64,000 nucleotides of DNA, taken from JANYGM01 sp043764015. GTDB taxonomy: Bacteria; Bacteroidota; Bacteroidia; Cytophagales; Thermonemataceae. Made by a program: the position numbers and the translations under genes. Below the pieces are notes generated by a model. It had not been told where the DNA came from, ran no database searches, and worked only from the letters and a program-made list of their open reading frames with translations. The stretch's first letter is position 1, and every line of letters starts with the position of its first letter. The stretch is taken from contig JAYUKY010000131.1 of NCBI GenBank assembly GCA_043764015.1, positions 19,590 through 83,589 of the forward strand, written 5' to 3'. Below are positions 42,600 through 51,972 of this stretch, piece after piece.

Positions 42600-42676
42600 T
42601 TACAAAAAAATAAATTACAGCTAAATAAATCTTACTCAAACGTGCAAAATGCACTTAAAAATATAAATATATTACT

Positions 42677-44032
42677 ATGGGTTGTTCTTCTTGTTCCACA
42701 AGTAGCACCAAAGATACGACAGGTAAAACTGGTGGTGGTTGCAACAATACAACTGGTTGTTCTACAGGTGGTTGCAACAAATTAAATACTTTTGATTGGC
42801 TTTCTGATATGAGTTTGCCAACAGAAAACCGCTTCAATATCGTGGAAGTGAGGTTTAAGAATGGTAGGAAAGAATTTTATAGAAACACCAAAAACCTTGA
42901 CCTAACCACAGGCGACAGCATTGTCGTTGATGCTGGAAGTGGTATACATATAGGTAGCGTGTCGTTGCAAGGCGAGATAGTGCGCCTGCAAATGCTTAAA
43001 AAGAAGATAAAAGAAACAGATGCAAGTATTTTGGATATTTTGCGTATTGCCTCGTCACAAGAAAATGATAAGTTTAGAGATATTCAAGAACGCAATATGC
43101 CTACAATGTTCAGGGCGAGGCAAGTTATTCAGGAACTAAAACTGGATATGAAACTCTCTGACGTAGAATATCAGTTTGATAATACCAAAGCTACTTTTTA
43201 TTATTCTGCTGAAAACCGCATAGATTTTCGTTTATTGATAAAAATGTTGGCATCAGAATTTAAGGTGCGCATAGAAATGCGACAAATCAGCCTAAGACAA
43301 GAAGCTGGGCGTTTGGGCGGAATTGGTGTTTGTGGGCGTGAATTGTGTTGTTCTACGTGGCTTTCAGACTTCAAAAACGTGAGTGCATCTGCGGGAAGGT
43401 ATCAAAATCTTTCCCTAAACCCCGCAAAACTTTCTGGACAATGCGGAAGGCTAAAATGTTGCCTAAATTACGAATTAGAAACGTATATGGAGGCTCTCAA
43501 AGAAATTCCGCAGGTGGAAGCACGACTAAAAACAAGGCAAGGAGATGTTTTTTTGAGAAAAACAGATATTTTCAAGAAAATAATGTGGTTTGGGTATGAA
43601 TTTGACAATAATTGGGTGCCGCTTACAGTAGAGCAAACCAAAGAAATGATAAAACTCAATAAAAATGGTACGTTTCCAGAGTCTTTGAGCAATCTTGCAC
43701 ACATTACAGCTCTAGAACACGCAGAAATTGCTAAAATAAAAGTGCCACTAAACAGTGATTTGACACGTTTAGACCAGAAATTCAGGGAAAAACAACAAAC
43801 CAAAAAGAAACCTTTTAATAATAAAACTACCACAAACAACAACAATAAAACCACCAATAACAATACAAATAAACCAAAAAATGACTTCAAAAAAGAAGTA
43901 AAACCTGTTGTAAAGCCAACAGAACTAAAAACAGAAGGAAATATTACAAATAATCTTGCAGACAACGACATCAAAAAAACAAAAAGAAAAAGATACCGCA
44001 AACCTAAAAATTTGCCCCCAAAAACAGAGTAA
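42677..44032 (+). CDS. ricT: RicT/PSP1 family regulatory iron-sulfur protein
   Basis: The 451-residue protein starts with a Cys-rich segment (MGCSSCSTSSTKDTTGKTGG, then GCNNTTGCSTGGCNKLNTFD). The PSP1 C-terminal domain follows, with ICRELCCSTWL-like and CGRLKCCLNYELETY cysteine motifs (visible as GIGVCGRELCCSTWL and SGQCGRLKCCLNYE). In Bacillus, RicT (YaaT) with RicA/RicF forms an Fe-S complex that supports RNA maturation and developmental regulation. The final 90 residues are low-complexity N/T/K (KTTTNNNNKTTNNNTNKPKN) and end in a basic tail. In Bacteroidota this gene often precedes gldH, which is not present here. Confidence 0.9.
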   Translation: MGCSSCSTSSTKDTTGKTGGGCNNTTGCSTGGCNKLNTFDWLSDMSLPTENRFNIVEVRFKNGRKEFYRNTKNLDLTTGDSIVVDAGSGIHIGSVSLQGEIVRLQMLKKKIKETDASILDILRIASSQENDKFRDIQERNMPTMFRARQVIQELKLDMKLSDVEYQFDNTKATFYYSAENRIDFRLLIKMLASEFKVRIEMRQISLRQEAGRLGGIGVCGRELCCSTWLSDFKNVSASAGRYQNLSLNPAKLSGQCGRLKCCLNYELETYMEALKEIPQVEARLKTRQGDVFLRKTDIFKKIMWFGYEFDNNWVPLTVEQTKEMIKLNKNGTFPESLSNLAHITALEHAEIAKIKVPLNSDLTRLDQKFREKQQTKKKPFNNKTTTNNNNKTTNNNTNKPKNDFKKEVKPVVKPTELKTEGNITNNLADNDIKKTKRKRYRKPKNLPPKTE

Positions 44033-44039
44033 GCCTTTT

Positions 44040-44085
44040 CAAGTACGAGGTTTGAAGTACGAGGTGCGAAGTATAAAATATACTT
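44040..44085. repeat. Half heptamer repeat, GTACGAA type (copy 4)
   Basis: AAGTACGAGGTTTGAAGTACGAGGTGCGAAGTATA shows four or five 7-base words followed by AAAATATAC. It lies just after the ricT stop codon. Confidence 0.65.
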
Positions 44086-44193
44086 TTTATGATTAAAATT
44101 TTCATTAAAATACAACAAAATTGGATTTTTTTCGTTATTAAAAATGAAAATGGCTACATCTACAAAATTATAAAAATATAAATAAATATATAA

Positions 44194-44877
44194 ATGAAAA
44201 AAGTTATTATCACTGCTTTTTTAGCAGTAATTAGTGCCATAAACATCAATGCAACTACTATTTTGAATGATTTTCAGTTTGATAATCAGCTAGTTGCAAA
44301 ATCCGTATTTGCTGACGAGAAAATAAATGTTATTTTTCAGAGAAATAACCCTGCAAAAGGTAGTACAACCTACATTTTGACTATTGAAGAGCCTTCTGGA
44401 ACGAAAAAAACAGAAACTATCACTATGACAGATGGTTCTAAACGTAAAACAGTAGCTATAATGGTTGGGAGCAAGGTTTATGTCAAAAATGCAAGCAAAC
44501 TAAATATGTTGGAAGGTGGTCAAAATCAGTCAGATAGCGACCCTTTGATGACCGTAATGTTACGTGACAAAAATCAAGTGATTAACCTTGATGAAGAAAA
44601 AAATGCAAGTCAGTCTGTTTTGGAGGCAAACGCACAAAAAAGTGCTACTAAACTGAAATTAAGTGAAGATTTGCAAAAAGAAACCGTTGTCAATGGAAAT
44701 ACAGCAACAATTACTTATAAAAGCAAGTCTGGAAGCCCTATGGCTAGTTTTGATATGGATAAAAAAACTGGAAATGTAAAAAATATTGTTGATATGAGCA
44801 AAGCAAATGCAGGAAAACCAGAAGACAAAGCTAAAAAAGAAGGTGAGAAAAAACTGAAAGGTCTGTTTGGGAAATAA
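44194..44877 (+). CDS. Secreted hypothetical protein
   Basis: The 227-residue protein has a signal peptide (VIITAFLAVISAININA). A body of about 150 residues looks beta-rich (ILTIEEPSGTKKTETITMTD, TATITYKSKSGSPMASFDMD), with a lysine-rich C-terminus (GKPEDKAKKEGEKKLKGLFG). No family is recognised. The DxxxGNVKNIVDMSK segment suggests a lipid- or sugar-binding-like fold, but this is weak. It stands alone between ricT and a strong terminator. Confidence 0.7.
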   Translation: MKKVIITAFLAVISAININATTILNDFQFDNQLVAKSVFADEKINVIFQRNNPAKGSTTYILTIEEPSGTKKTETITMTDGSKRKTVAIMVGSKVYVKNASKLNMLEGGQNQSDSDPLMTVMLRDKNQVINLDEEKNASQSVLEANAQKSATKLKLSEDLQKETVVNGNTATITYKSKSGSPMASFDMDKKTGNVKNIVDMSKANAGKPEDKAKKEGEKKLKGLFGK

Positions 44878-44900
44878 GCGGAAACCTCTTTACAGTATCA

Positions 44901-44940
44901 ATAAAGCCATAATATTTTTTATTATGGCTTTATTTTTTTA
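44901..44940 (+). terminator. Intrinsic terminator
   Basis: ATAAAGCCATAATA and TATTATGGCTTTAT form a perfect 14-bp stem followed by seven T residues, 24 bases after the preceding stop codon. Confidence 0.92.
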
Positions 44941-44991
44941 GATTTTAAAGAAAAATGGTATATTGGAAAAAATATAAAAAATAAGATTTTA

Positions 44992-47900
44992 ATGAAAAAA
45001 AGTAGGTTTTTCCTGTTGCTTATGTATGTATGTGTTTGCGTGTGTGTACCTTATGCAGGTTTGCAAGCGCAAGTGGACATAAATGCTTCATTAGCAACAC
45101 CAAATGCAACTTATCTTACTCTTACTGATGCTTTTTCCGCCATCAATAATGGCACGCATCAAGGAAATATCATCATTGCAATTACGGCAAATACCAACGA
45201 AAATACAACAAGTGCCATTTTAAATGCAAGTGGTGGACTTTCTAGCTATACAAATATTAGTTTGGGCGTTTTGGGGAATGGGAATTTTACTATTTCTGGA
45301 AATGGAAATGTACCTATAATAGTGCTTAATGGAGCTGATAACGTGGTTTTTGAAGGAAATAATGTAAGTAATCTCAAAGGACTTACCATAGAAAACACCA
45401 TTACAAACACAAATGCCTACGCTTTGCAGCTTATTAATGGCGTGCAAAATAGTATTTTTCAAAATATAACGCTCAAAAGTGCGCAAACTGATGATTTAGG
45501 CGTGATTTCTATTTTTGCAAACTCCTCAGAAAATAACGAAAATATCAACATCAATAATTGCAATATTACTAAAAATAGTGTGGCAAATCCTCGTAATGGC
45601 GTTTTTGTAGGTGGTTTGGGAACTGGAAAAAATACGAATAATATTATCCAAAATTGCGAAATTTCTGATTTTTTTAATGCTTTTGCATCCACAAATGGTG
45701 TTTTTTTAGCTAATAATATTGGTATTTTCACTATTCATCAAAATTTGCTTTTTCAAACGGCTAACCTTAATTTTCTTGTGGCAAACGACCACAGAGGCAT
45801 ACGTGTAAGTGCAGGAGAGCAAATAAATATTACTAAAAATACAATAGGGTACGCCAACAACGCACAAACAGGCTTTTATACCACAAGAGGACTTAATATT
45901 AACACCCGTTTTTTTGCTATTCATTTAGAACAAATCACCAATTTTAATGGAATATATTCTAATATTACTGGAAATATTATTAAAAATATTGACTTTGAAA
46001 CCGCTTCTATAAGTAGCAATGGAGGGGATTATAATTATGGATTGGGGCTTTTTTGTGCTATTGTTGTTGGTTTTGCTGATTTAGATTATGACTTTGTTTT
46101 ATCTGATATTTTTGATGTGAAGATTGCAGATAATATCATAGGAGGTACTGTCGGCAATAATTTTATAAAAACTCGTACTGCTGGTTCACGTGGTATGACG
46201 AAAGCTATTTATGCTTATCACAATGGCATTACGTTAGTAGAAAATAATCAAATTGGTGGTATTACGGCACTTTCTAGTAATGTAAATATTGCACCTGTAA
46301 TTACTGTGCTGGATTTTGCAGGCATAGGCACAAAAACCATACGAAACAATACCATAGGAAGCAGAACCACTCAACATAGTATTCAATGTGCTAATGCTAA
46401 TTTGACTACAACTGATGCATCTTTTATTGATGGAATATACCTTTATGAAGCATCAGATAAGATTATTGATAATAATTTTTTTGGTAATTGGACTTCTTTT
46501 GGCACACGGAGCATTGCTAATTCTGGTGCGACAAGCTCCGTAATGTATGCCATTGGTGGCAAAACAACCATTACCAACAATACAATCACGCATATTACCT
46601 CTCATAATGATGGTGGAGCGTGGACAATGGATAGGTCTAATTTCCCACATACTGAATATTTTGTTACACAAGCGACTATTATTATTGCTCGTAATAATAG
46701 AAATACCCATTTAATTGAAAATAACGAAATTTCTTACATTGAAAACAAGAAAAACGGTACACCACTTGCCGTTGTTGGTATTTTGATTTCTGGTGGAAGT
46801 TTTGGTACTAACTCCATTTGTAGGAAAAACCGCATCTATAACATCAATTCAGCCTCTTTTGTGTCGGCAAGCAGAGATTTAGGCATTGCACTAGATGGAG
46901 AGGCGGGTAACTGGGACATCAGCAATAATATGATTACTTTAGGTATAGAAATCGTTAATAAAGAACACTTTATATATGGTATTTATGATAGTTCTAATGC
47001 ACAACAGAATATTTTTTATAATTCTATTTTTCTTGCAGGTACACACCAGCTACTACCGCCACTAGGACAAACGGTTAATTCTGCTTGTATCTTCACACAG
47101 CCAAAAACTTCTGCCACAAAAATCTATAATAATTTGCTTTACAATGCTCGTGAAAGCACTTCTGTACCTGTCGTAGCGAATAGTGGCAGGCATTATTGCA
47201 TTTATGTTTTTAATAATTTTCTTACTTTTGGAGGAACTATTGAAACTGATTATAATACTATTTTTGCTAAAAACTCTGTTATTGGTTTTGGTGCAAATGT
47301 TGCCCAATATCAAAGCATTGATTATGCTACTTTACCTGCTTGGCGTGCTTCAAACCCACTTTTTGATAATTATTCTTGGTCAGAAACTTTACTAAATTGC
47401 CCAAATCCTACTGATTTATTTGTTGATATTTTGACTGGAAACTTACATATAAATGCTACCAATGTAAGTGCTTGGTATGTGAGCGGAAAAGGCTCTGGTA
47501 TTATAAGTAGTTTGAATAATTTAAGTAGTTTTTCTATTGATTTTGAGGGAGAAAACCGCTCTACAACGGCATTTACAGGCACTACGGATATTGGTGCAGA
47601 TGAATTTTCTATTGATGCAAGTGCCAATCCGCCGCCGTTTGCCATAGAAACAGGTACTATTGGAGCTGGTCAAAGCACTTTTTATACGTGGGCAAACAAG
47701 CAAATTACCCAAATAAATTGGAAAAACGGTACATTTCCTGCATCTATGCAGGTGCAATATTTTTCAGGCGAAACTCCTCCTACCCCTGCGCCCATTATCC
47801 AATATGCGGATAGTTATTGGCATATAACACCCATTGCAAGTGTTTTAGCTGGAAATTATGATATAAAACTTGATTTTGGAGAACACGAAACTGGGATTAT

Positions 47901-48705
47901 TTCTGCACCAAATATGAACGCTATAATGGGCAAAACTGATGCGTTGGCGGCTACAAGCTCTCCCACGAGTGCGCCTTGGCTGCTTTATGAGGAAGGCGTA
48001 GGTGCAGAAAAATCTCAAAGAAATTATGTAAATCTTCAAAAAACAATGTTTGTGGAAAATTTGAGCAGTTTTTCTGATTTTACATTGACTATCAAAATAG
48101 TTCCCTTGCCAATTAAAATTTTAAATTTTTCTGCAAAAAAACAAGAAAATAATGTAATTTTGCATTGGAAAACGACACAAGAAAAAGATTTTGATTATTT
48201 TTTAGTGGAGAAATCTACACAAAATAATGCTAATAACACTTTTAATTTTATAAATATTGGGCGTGTAAATAGTGTAAATAATGCTCAAATTATCAATAAT
48301 TATACTTTTTCTGATGATTTGAAGGCTATTGAAAACAATACAAATACAGTAGAAAATATTTATTACCGCCTCAAAATGGTTGATAAAAATGGAACTTTTA
48401 GTTATTCTGATGTAAGATTTGTAAAGATAAATAATAATCAAAATGACCCACAAAATAATGTTATTATTTATCCAAATCCTATACAAAATGATGAAATAAA
48501 CATTTATTTTTACCAAAATAATACTAAAATTGAAAATATAAATATTTCTATTACAAATATTTTAGGACAAGAAATTCATCAAGATAATATAAAAAATACA
48601 CCAAAAAATATAAATATCAATATAAAAAACTGGGTAAAAGGCATTTATTTTGCAAAAATAAAGATAAATAATACACTGATTATCAAGAAAATAGAAGTGA
48701 AATAA
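44992..48705 (+). CDS. T9SS-exported parallel beta-helix protein
   Basis: The 1237-residue protein has a signal peptide (FFLLLMYVCVCVCVPYAGLQA). Its long central region has repeated short strands with N ladders (IENTITNTNAYALQLINGVQ, NININNCNITKN, NIIQNCEISDFF, SIFQNITLKSA), the pattern of a right-handed parallel beta helix such as a pectate-lyase-like fold. No catalytic set was identified, so it may bind rather than cleave polysaccharide. The C-terminal 75 residues are a type A T9SS sorting domain (IIYPNPIQNDEINIYF ... GIYFAKIKINNTLIIKKIEV). It is expected at the cell surface or in the medium. It stands after a terminator, so it has its own promoter, which was not resolved. Confidence 0.88.
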   Translation: MKKSRFFLLLMYVCVCVCVPYAGLQAQVDINASLATPNATYLTLTDAFSAINNGTHQGNIIIAITANTNENTTSAILNASGGLSSYTNISLGVLGNGNFTISGNGNVPIIVLNGADNVVFEGNNVSNLKGLTIENTITNTNAYALQLINGVQNSIFQNITLKSAQTDDLGVISIFANSSENNENININNCNITKNSVANPRNGVFVGGLGTGKNTNNIIQNCEISDFFNAFASTNGVFLANNIGIFTIHQNLLFQTANLNFLVANDHRGIRVSAGEQINITKNTIGYANNAQTGFYTTRGLNINTRFFAIHLEQITNFNGIYSNITGNIIKNIDFETASISSNGGDYNYGLGLFCAIVVGFADLDYDFVLSDIFDVKIADNIIGGTVGNNFIKTRTAGSRGMTKAIYAYHNGITLVENNQIGGITALSSNVNIAPVITVLDFAGIGTKTIRNNTIGSRTTQHSIQCANANLTTTDASFIDGIYLYEASDKIIDNNFFGNWTSFGTRSIANSGATSSVMYAIGGKTTITNNTITHITSHNDGGAWTMDRSNFPHTEYFVTQATIIIARNNRNTHLIENNEISYIENKKNGTPLAVVGILISGGSFGTNSICRKNRIYNINSASFVSASRDLGIALDGEAGNWDISNNMITLGIEIVNKEHFIYGIYDSSNAQQNIFYNSIFLAGTHQLLPPLGQTVNSACIFTQPKTSATKIYNNLLYNARESTSVPVVANSGRHYCIYVFNNFLTFGGTIETDYNTIFAKNSVIGFGANVAQYQSIDYATLPAWRASNPLFDNYSWSETLLNCPNPTDLFVDILTGNLHINATNVSAWYVSGKGSGIISSLNNLSSFSIDFEGENRSTTAFTGTTDIGADEFSIDASANPPPFAIETGTIGAGQSTFYTWANKQITQINWKNGTFPASMQVQYFSGETPPTPAPIIQYADSYWHITPIASVLAGNYDIKLDFGEHETGIISAPNMNAIMGKTDALAATSSPTSAPWLLYEEGVGAEKSQRNYVNLQKTMFVENLSSFSDFTLTIKIVPLPIKILNFSAKKQENNVILHWKTTQEKDFDYFLVEKSTQNNANNTFNFINIGRVNSVNNAQIINNYTFSDDLKAIENNTNTVENIYYRLKMVDKNGTFSYSDVRFVKINNNQNDPQNNVIIYPNPIQNDEINIYFYQNNTKIENINISITNILGQEIHQDNIKNTPKNININIKNWVKGIYFAKIKINNTLIIKKIEVK

Positions 48706-48724
48706 TTAGTAAAATAATAATTAG

Positions 48725-50011
48725 ATGGCAGAAATAATTTACGCAAATAATAAACTAACAAAACGAAAAAAACTAATAAATTTATTTACTTATATCAGTA
48801 TAGCAGCAATAACAGCAAGTTGTATTCCTGATATTGTGATGGGTTTGTGGCTGAATGTGGGCTTGGTGTTTTGTACGTTACCTTTGTTTTTGGTCGTTTT
48901 GTTTATCAACCATAAAAATGAAATAGATTTAGCTGGTGTTTTATTTAATATATTATTAACAGGATTGCTTTTTCTTTTTGCTAATTTGCTAGGGAAAGCC
49001 GTAAATATGCAAGTTTTTTTGTTATATATATTTATTGGTGTTTTTTTTACTGCAAATTTTGATAAAAAAACACTGCTATTTAGTCAAATGCTACTTCCTT
49101 TCTTTTTATACATTACCTTGGAAGTTACTAATTATGATTTAATTCCCAAATTAGAAGGCATCACAGCAGCACAATTAGAGATATTTGGTATTGTTAATTT
49201 TAGTATTATTTTTATTACAATGCCGTTTCTTATCATTTTGATTATTAACACCTACGTAAAATCAGAAGAAGAAATACGTATTTATGCCCAAAACTTACAA
49301 CAACAAAATATTGATTTATTAACTTCAAATACAGCTTTAGAGCAATTTGCTTATGTGGTTAGCCACGACTTGCGCTCGCCCATTGCTTCTATGCAGGCTA
49401 TTTTGGATTTATCCAAGACAGAAACTAATTTAGAAAATCTAAGAGAATACCAAAAATACCAAGAAAGTAGCCTCAAAAAACTTGATGAATTTGTAACGGA
49501 TATTTTGCACTATTCTAAGAATACAAAAGCAGAAATTTCTTATACAAAAATAGATTTTAAAGAATTTTTGCAGGAAGTAATAGCACAACACCGTTACGAA
49601 GACAACAGTACTGCAGTAAAGATAAGCATTGAAATAGACCAAAAAACCGACTTTTATACAGATACCTATAGAATGGGGATTGTTTTTAATAATCTCATTG
49701 CTAATGTTTTACGTTACTCTGACCTTAAAAAGCCACAACCCAACCTTCTTATTAAAGGTTTTTGTAACGAAAATAAAGCAATTATTAGTTTTATAGACAA
49801 CGGAATAGGTATTGAGAAGGAGTATTTGGAGAAAATTTTTGATATTTTTTATAGGGCAAACACACACGCAAAAGGTACAGGAATAGGACTTTATTTAGTT
49901 AGAGAGTACCTACAAAAAATCAAAGGAACAGTAAATGTACGTTCTGTATTTGGAGAAGGAACAGAGTTTGCCATAGATATTCCTAATCATTTATTAAACC
50001 TGAAAAATTAA
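48725..50011 (+). CDS. Membrane sensor histidine kinase
   Basis: The 428-residue protein has about six N-terminal membrane helices (residues 20-175). A HisKA domain has the phosphoacceptor in FAYVVSHDLRSPIAS (H214), followed by an HATPase domain with the N box NNLIANVLRYS, G1 box DNGIGIEKEYLEKIF, F box FYRANTHAKG, and G2 box GTGIGLYLVREYL. The membrane domain resembles the 6-8TM sensors that lack a periplasmic loop. No response-regulator gene is adjacent, so the partner is unknown (an orphan kinase). The start is 19 bases after the upstream T9SS gene stop. A SiaC-like gene follows 150 bases downstream. Confidence 0.93.
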   Translation: MAEIIYANNKLTKRKKLINLFTYISIAAITASCIPDIVMGLWLNVGLVFCTLPLFLVVLFINHKNEIDLAGVLFNILLTGLLFLFANLLGKAVNMQVFLLYIFIGVFFTANFDKKTLLFSQMLLPFFLYITLEVTNYDLIPKLEGITAAQLEIFGIVNFSIIFITMPFLIILIINTYVKSEEEIRIYAQNLQQQNIDLLTSNTALEQFAYVVSHDLRSPIASMQAILDLSKTETNLENLREYQKYQESSLKKLDEFVTDILHYSKNTKAEISYTKIDFKEFLQEVIAQHRYEDNSTAVKISIEIDQKTDFYTDTYRMGIVFNNLIANVLRYSDLKKPQPNLLIKGFCNENKAIISFIDNGIGIEKEYLEKIFDIFYRANTHAKGTGIGLYLVREYLQKIKGTVNVRSVFGEGTEFAIDIPNHLLNLKN

Positions 50012-50164
50012 AAAAAGAGCGAAAAAGATAAAAGAAAGCAAAATTTGCTGAAAATTTGCTTTTAAGAAGTTTATCCACTAAATTGCGTGGAATAGAATTA
50101 GTAACCTAACAAAAATAATATAAACAAGAAACATCTTTAAACAAATAAGTGAATAACCTCCATT

Positions 50165-50560
50165 GTGAATACTTTAAAACCATTATATATTAAAGAAAGA
50201 TTAGGCGCAATAAGCGACGAAGTTATCTCGCCTTTGGTCATTTTAGACCATATACAAGAGCTCTTTGAGATTTCTGGCACGTCCCTTTTGCACGGAAACC
50301 CCGTAGAATTTTATGAACCCGTCATAAAATGGCTACAAGATTACCTAGAAACTCCTAATAAAAAGACTATATTTACCTTTAAAATGCGCTATTTTGATAC
50401 TGGTTCATCAAAAATGCTCCTTGATATTATGAATATGTGCAAAGATATTCCTAATATAAAAATTTATTGGTATTATATGAAAGATGATGAAGATACAATG
50501 CAAGCAGGCTATGACTTTGCGGAAATAATTAACCAGCAATTTGAATTTATTGAAATCTAA
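50165..50560 (+). CDS. SiaC-like (DUF1987) regulatory phosphoprotein
   Basis: The 131-residue protein starts at a GTG. Conserved DUF1987 features are LFEISGTSLLHGNPVEFYEP, the helical WLQDYLETPNKKTIFTFKM and YFDTGSSKMLLDIM. The latter contains the Thr of the T-(G/S)-SSK motif, which in Pseudomonas SiaC is the phosphorylated residue. SiaC controls a diguanylate cyclase through a SiaA phosphatase and SiaB kinase. None of those partner genes is adjacent. The upstream histidine kinase may be a sensory neighbour, but a direct link is unproven. Confidence 0.85.
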   Translation: MNTLKPLYIKERLGAISDEVISPLVILDHIQELFEISGTSLLHGNPVEFYEPVIKWLQDYLETPNKKTIFTFKMRYFDTGSSKMLLDIMNMCKDIPNIKIYWYYMKDDEDTMQAGYDFAEIINQQFEFIEI

Positions 50561-50678
50561 ATGAATTGTGAATTATAAATTGTGAATTGTGAATTAAAAT
50601 TCATAAAAATAGTACAATATACAAATAATTATCATTTTGTATTCATTCACAATTTACAATTCACAATTTACAATTTAA
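50561..50678. repeat. Heptamer-periodic hairpin, GTGAATT type
   Basis: The left arm is ATTGTGA-ATTATAA-ATTGTGA-ATTGTGA-ATTAAAA. The right arm is TTCACAATTTACAATTCACA then ATTTACAATTT. The arms are complementary and built of 7-base words, like the other families but with different word sequence. It fills the SiaC-DUF445 gap. Confidence 0.8.
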
Positions 50679-50679
50679 A

Positions 50680-51885
50680 ATGTCTGAAGAACTCAAAAAT
50701 ATGTTGCTTTTACTCTCCATTCCTTTGAGTGGGGGTTTTGTGGGTTGGTTTACCAATTGGCTAGCTTTGGTGATGACTTTTAAGCCGCTAGAATACTGGG
50801 GAGTGCGCCCATTTGGCTGGCAAGGTATTATTCCCTCAAAAGCTGGACGTATGGCAGAAATTGCCGTTGATATGATTACGACAAAACTCCTCTTTATTAA
50901 TGAGCGTTTTGACCAAATTGACCCAAAAATTGTTGCAAAAGAGATGCTTCCAAGTCTTACAGAACTCTCTCGTAGGCTTATCAATGAAGTGATGGAAACA
51001 CAAGCCCCAACTATCTGGAAAAATACGCCTGATATGATAAAAATCCGTATTTATCAGAGTGTTTCAGAAGATTTGCCTGCTGTGGTGGAGCAAATGCTAG
51101 AAGATATTAAAACTAATTTACCAGAACTTTTAGATGTCAAAAAAATAGCCGTACGCACGCTTACACGCAACAAAGAACTTCTAAATAAGATGTTTCAGAA
51201 GTGTGGAGAGAAAGAATTTAAGTTTATTGAAGTTTCTGGTTTGTATTTTGGCTTTTTGTTAGGACTTCCTCAAATGGTGGTTTCCTACTTCTACAATCCT
51301 TGGTGGTTTTTGCCCCTTTTTGGGCTGATTGTAGGCTATTTAACTAATGATTTGGCTTTGCGTTTGATTTTTGAGCCACTTTATCCCAAAAAAATACTTG
51401 GTTTATTTACCTTTCAAGGTCTTTTTATCAAAAGACAAAATGAAGTTTCAGAGGTTTATTGTCAAATGGTCAATAACGAGATTCTGACCACTGAAAGTAT
51501 GTTTGAATACGTGATGCGTGGACCTGGTGCCGTTAAAATGGCGCAACTGCTTGAAACACAAGTACATCAAATCATAGAAAAAGCCATAGGAAACTCCAAA
51601 CTTTTGGTAGAAACCGTTGTAGGAAAACGCCTAGAAGCTATCAAAAACATTGCCTCCTACCGCATTATACAAGAAATGCCTATTTCTGTCCGCTCTATTT
51701 TTGATTATACAGAAAAATCTTTGGACTTAGAAAATGAGCTTTTACGCAAGATGAAGGCACTTTCTCCCAAAGAATTTGAAGGATTTTTGCGCCCAGTTTT
51801 TCAGGAAGACGAAATGAAACTTATTTTAATAGGAGCATTTTTAGGGCTTTTGGCAGGTTTTGCACAATATTATTTTTTGTTTTAG
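50680..51885 (+). CDS. DUF445 family membrane protein
   Basis: The 401-residue protein belongs to the DUF445/YheB family. Its N-terminus has two hydrophobic segments (MLLLLSIPLSGGFVGWFTNW, LALVMTFKPL) with the family motif NWLALxMxFxPL, then GWQGIIPSKAGRMAEIAV. Mid-chain there are two membrane helices (FGFLLGLPQMVVSYFYN-like, then FLPLFGLIVGYLTNDLALR). A C-terminal helix (LIGAFLGLLAGFAQYYFLF) closes the chain. The motif F.PL..KK is repeated, a known duplication in the family. Function is not established; a link to spores or the membrane has been suggested only for Bacillus. The ATG at 50680 directly follows the hairpin repeat. Confidence 0.88.
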   Translation: MSEELKNMLLLLSIPLSGGFVGWFTNWLALVMTFKPLEYWGVRPFGWQGIIPSKAGRMAEIAVDMITTKLLFINERFDQIDPKIVAKEMLPSLTELSRRLINEVMETQAPTIWKNTPDMIKIRIYQSVSEDLPAVVEQMLEDIKTNLPELLDVKKIAVRTLTRNKELLNKMFQKCGEKEFKFIEVSGLYFGFLLGLPQMVVSYFYNPWWFLPLFGLIVGYLTNDLALRLIFEPLYPKKILGLFTFQGLFIKRQNEVSEVYCQMVNNEILTTESMFEYVMRGPGAVKMAQLLETQVHQIIEKAIGNSKLLVETVVGKRLEAIKNIASYRIIQEMPISVRSIFDYTEKSLDLENELLRKMKALSPKEFEGFLRPVFQEDEMKLILIGAFLGLLAGFAQYYFLF

Positions 51886-51972
51886 TTTTTTTGAAACTAA
51901 AAATAACTTATTGGTATGATTATTGCTAATATTTTTCATATCTATATCAAACCATCATTAAAATTTTATTGT

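Larger units (their letters stand above)
42258..42676. other. Intergenic region between flippase and ricT
   Basis: The 419-base spacer contains MITE-like element A, a -7 box (42554-42561) and the 19-base repeat ATTCGTGTATTCGTGGCAA (42581-42599). No other gene is apparent; a 71-codon plus frame at 42570-42785 overlaps ricT and is a shadow. Confidence 0.6.

Noticed and set aside
42570..42785. 71-codon frame upstream of ricT
   Set aside because: Overlaps the conserved Cys-rich N-terminus of RicT in another frame; no independent support.
50040..50075. Terminator-like AGCAAAATTT...AAAATTTGCT after the histidine kinase gene
   Set aside because: The two arms are not properly complementary and no strong stem or T-run forms.
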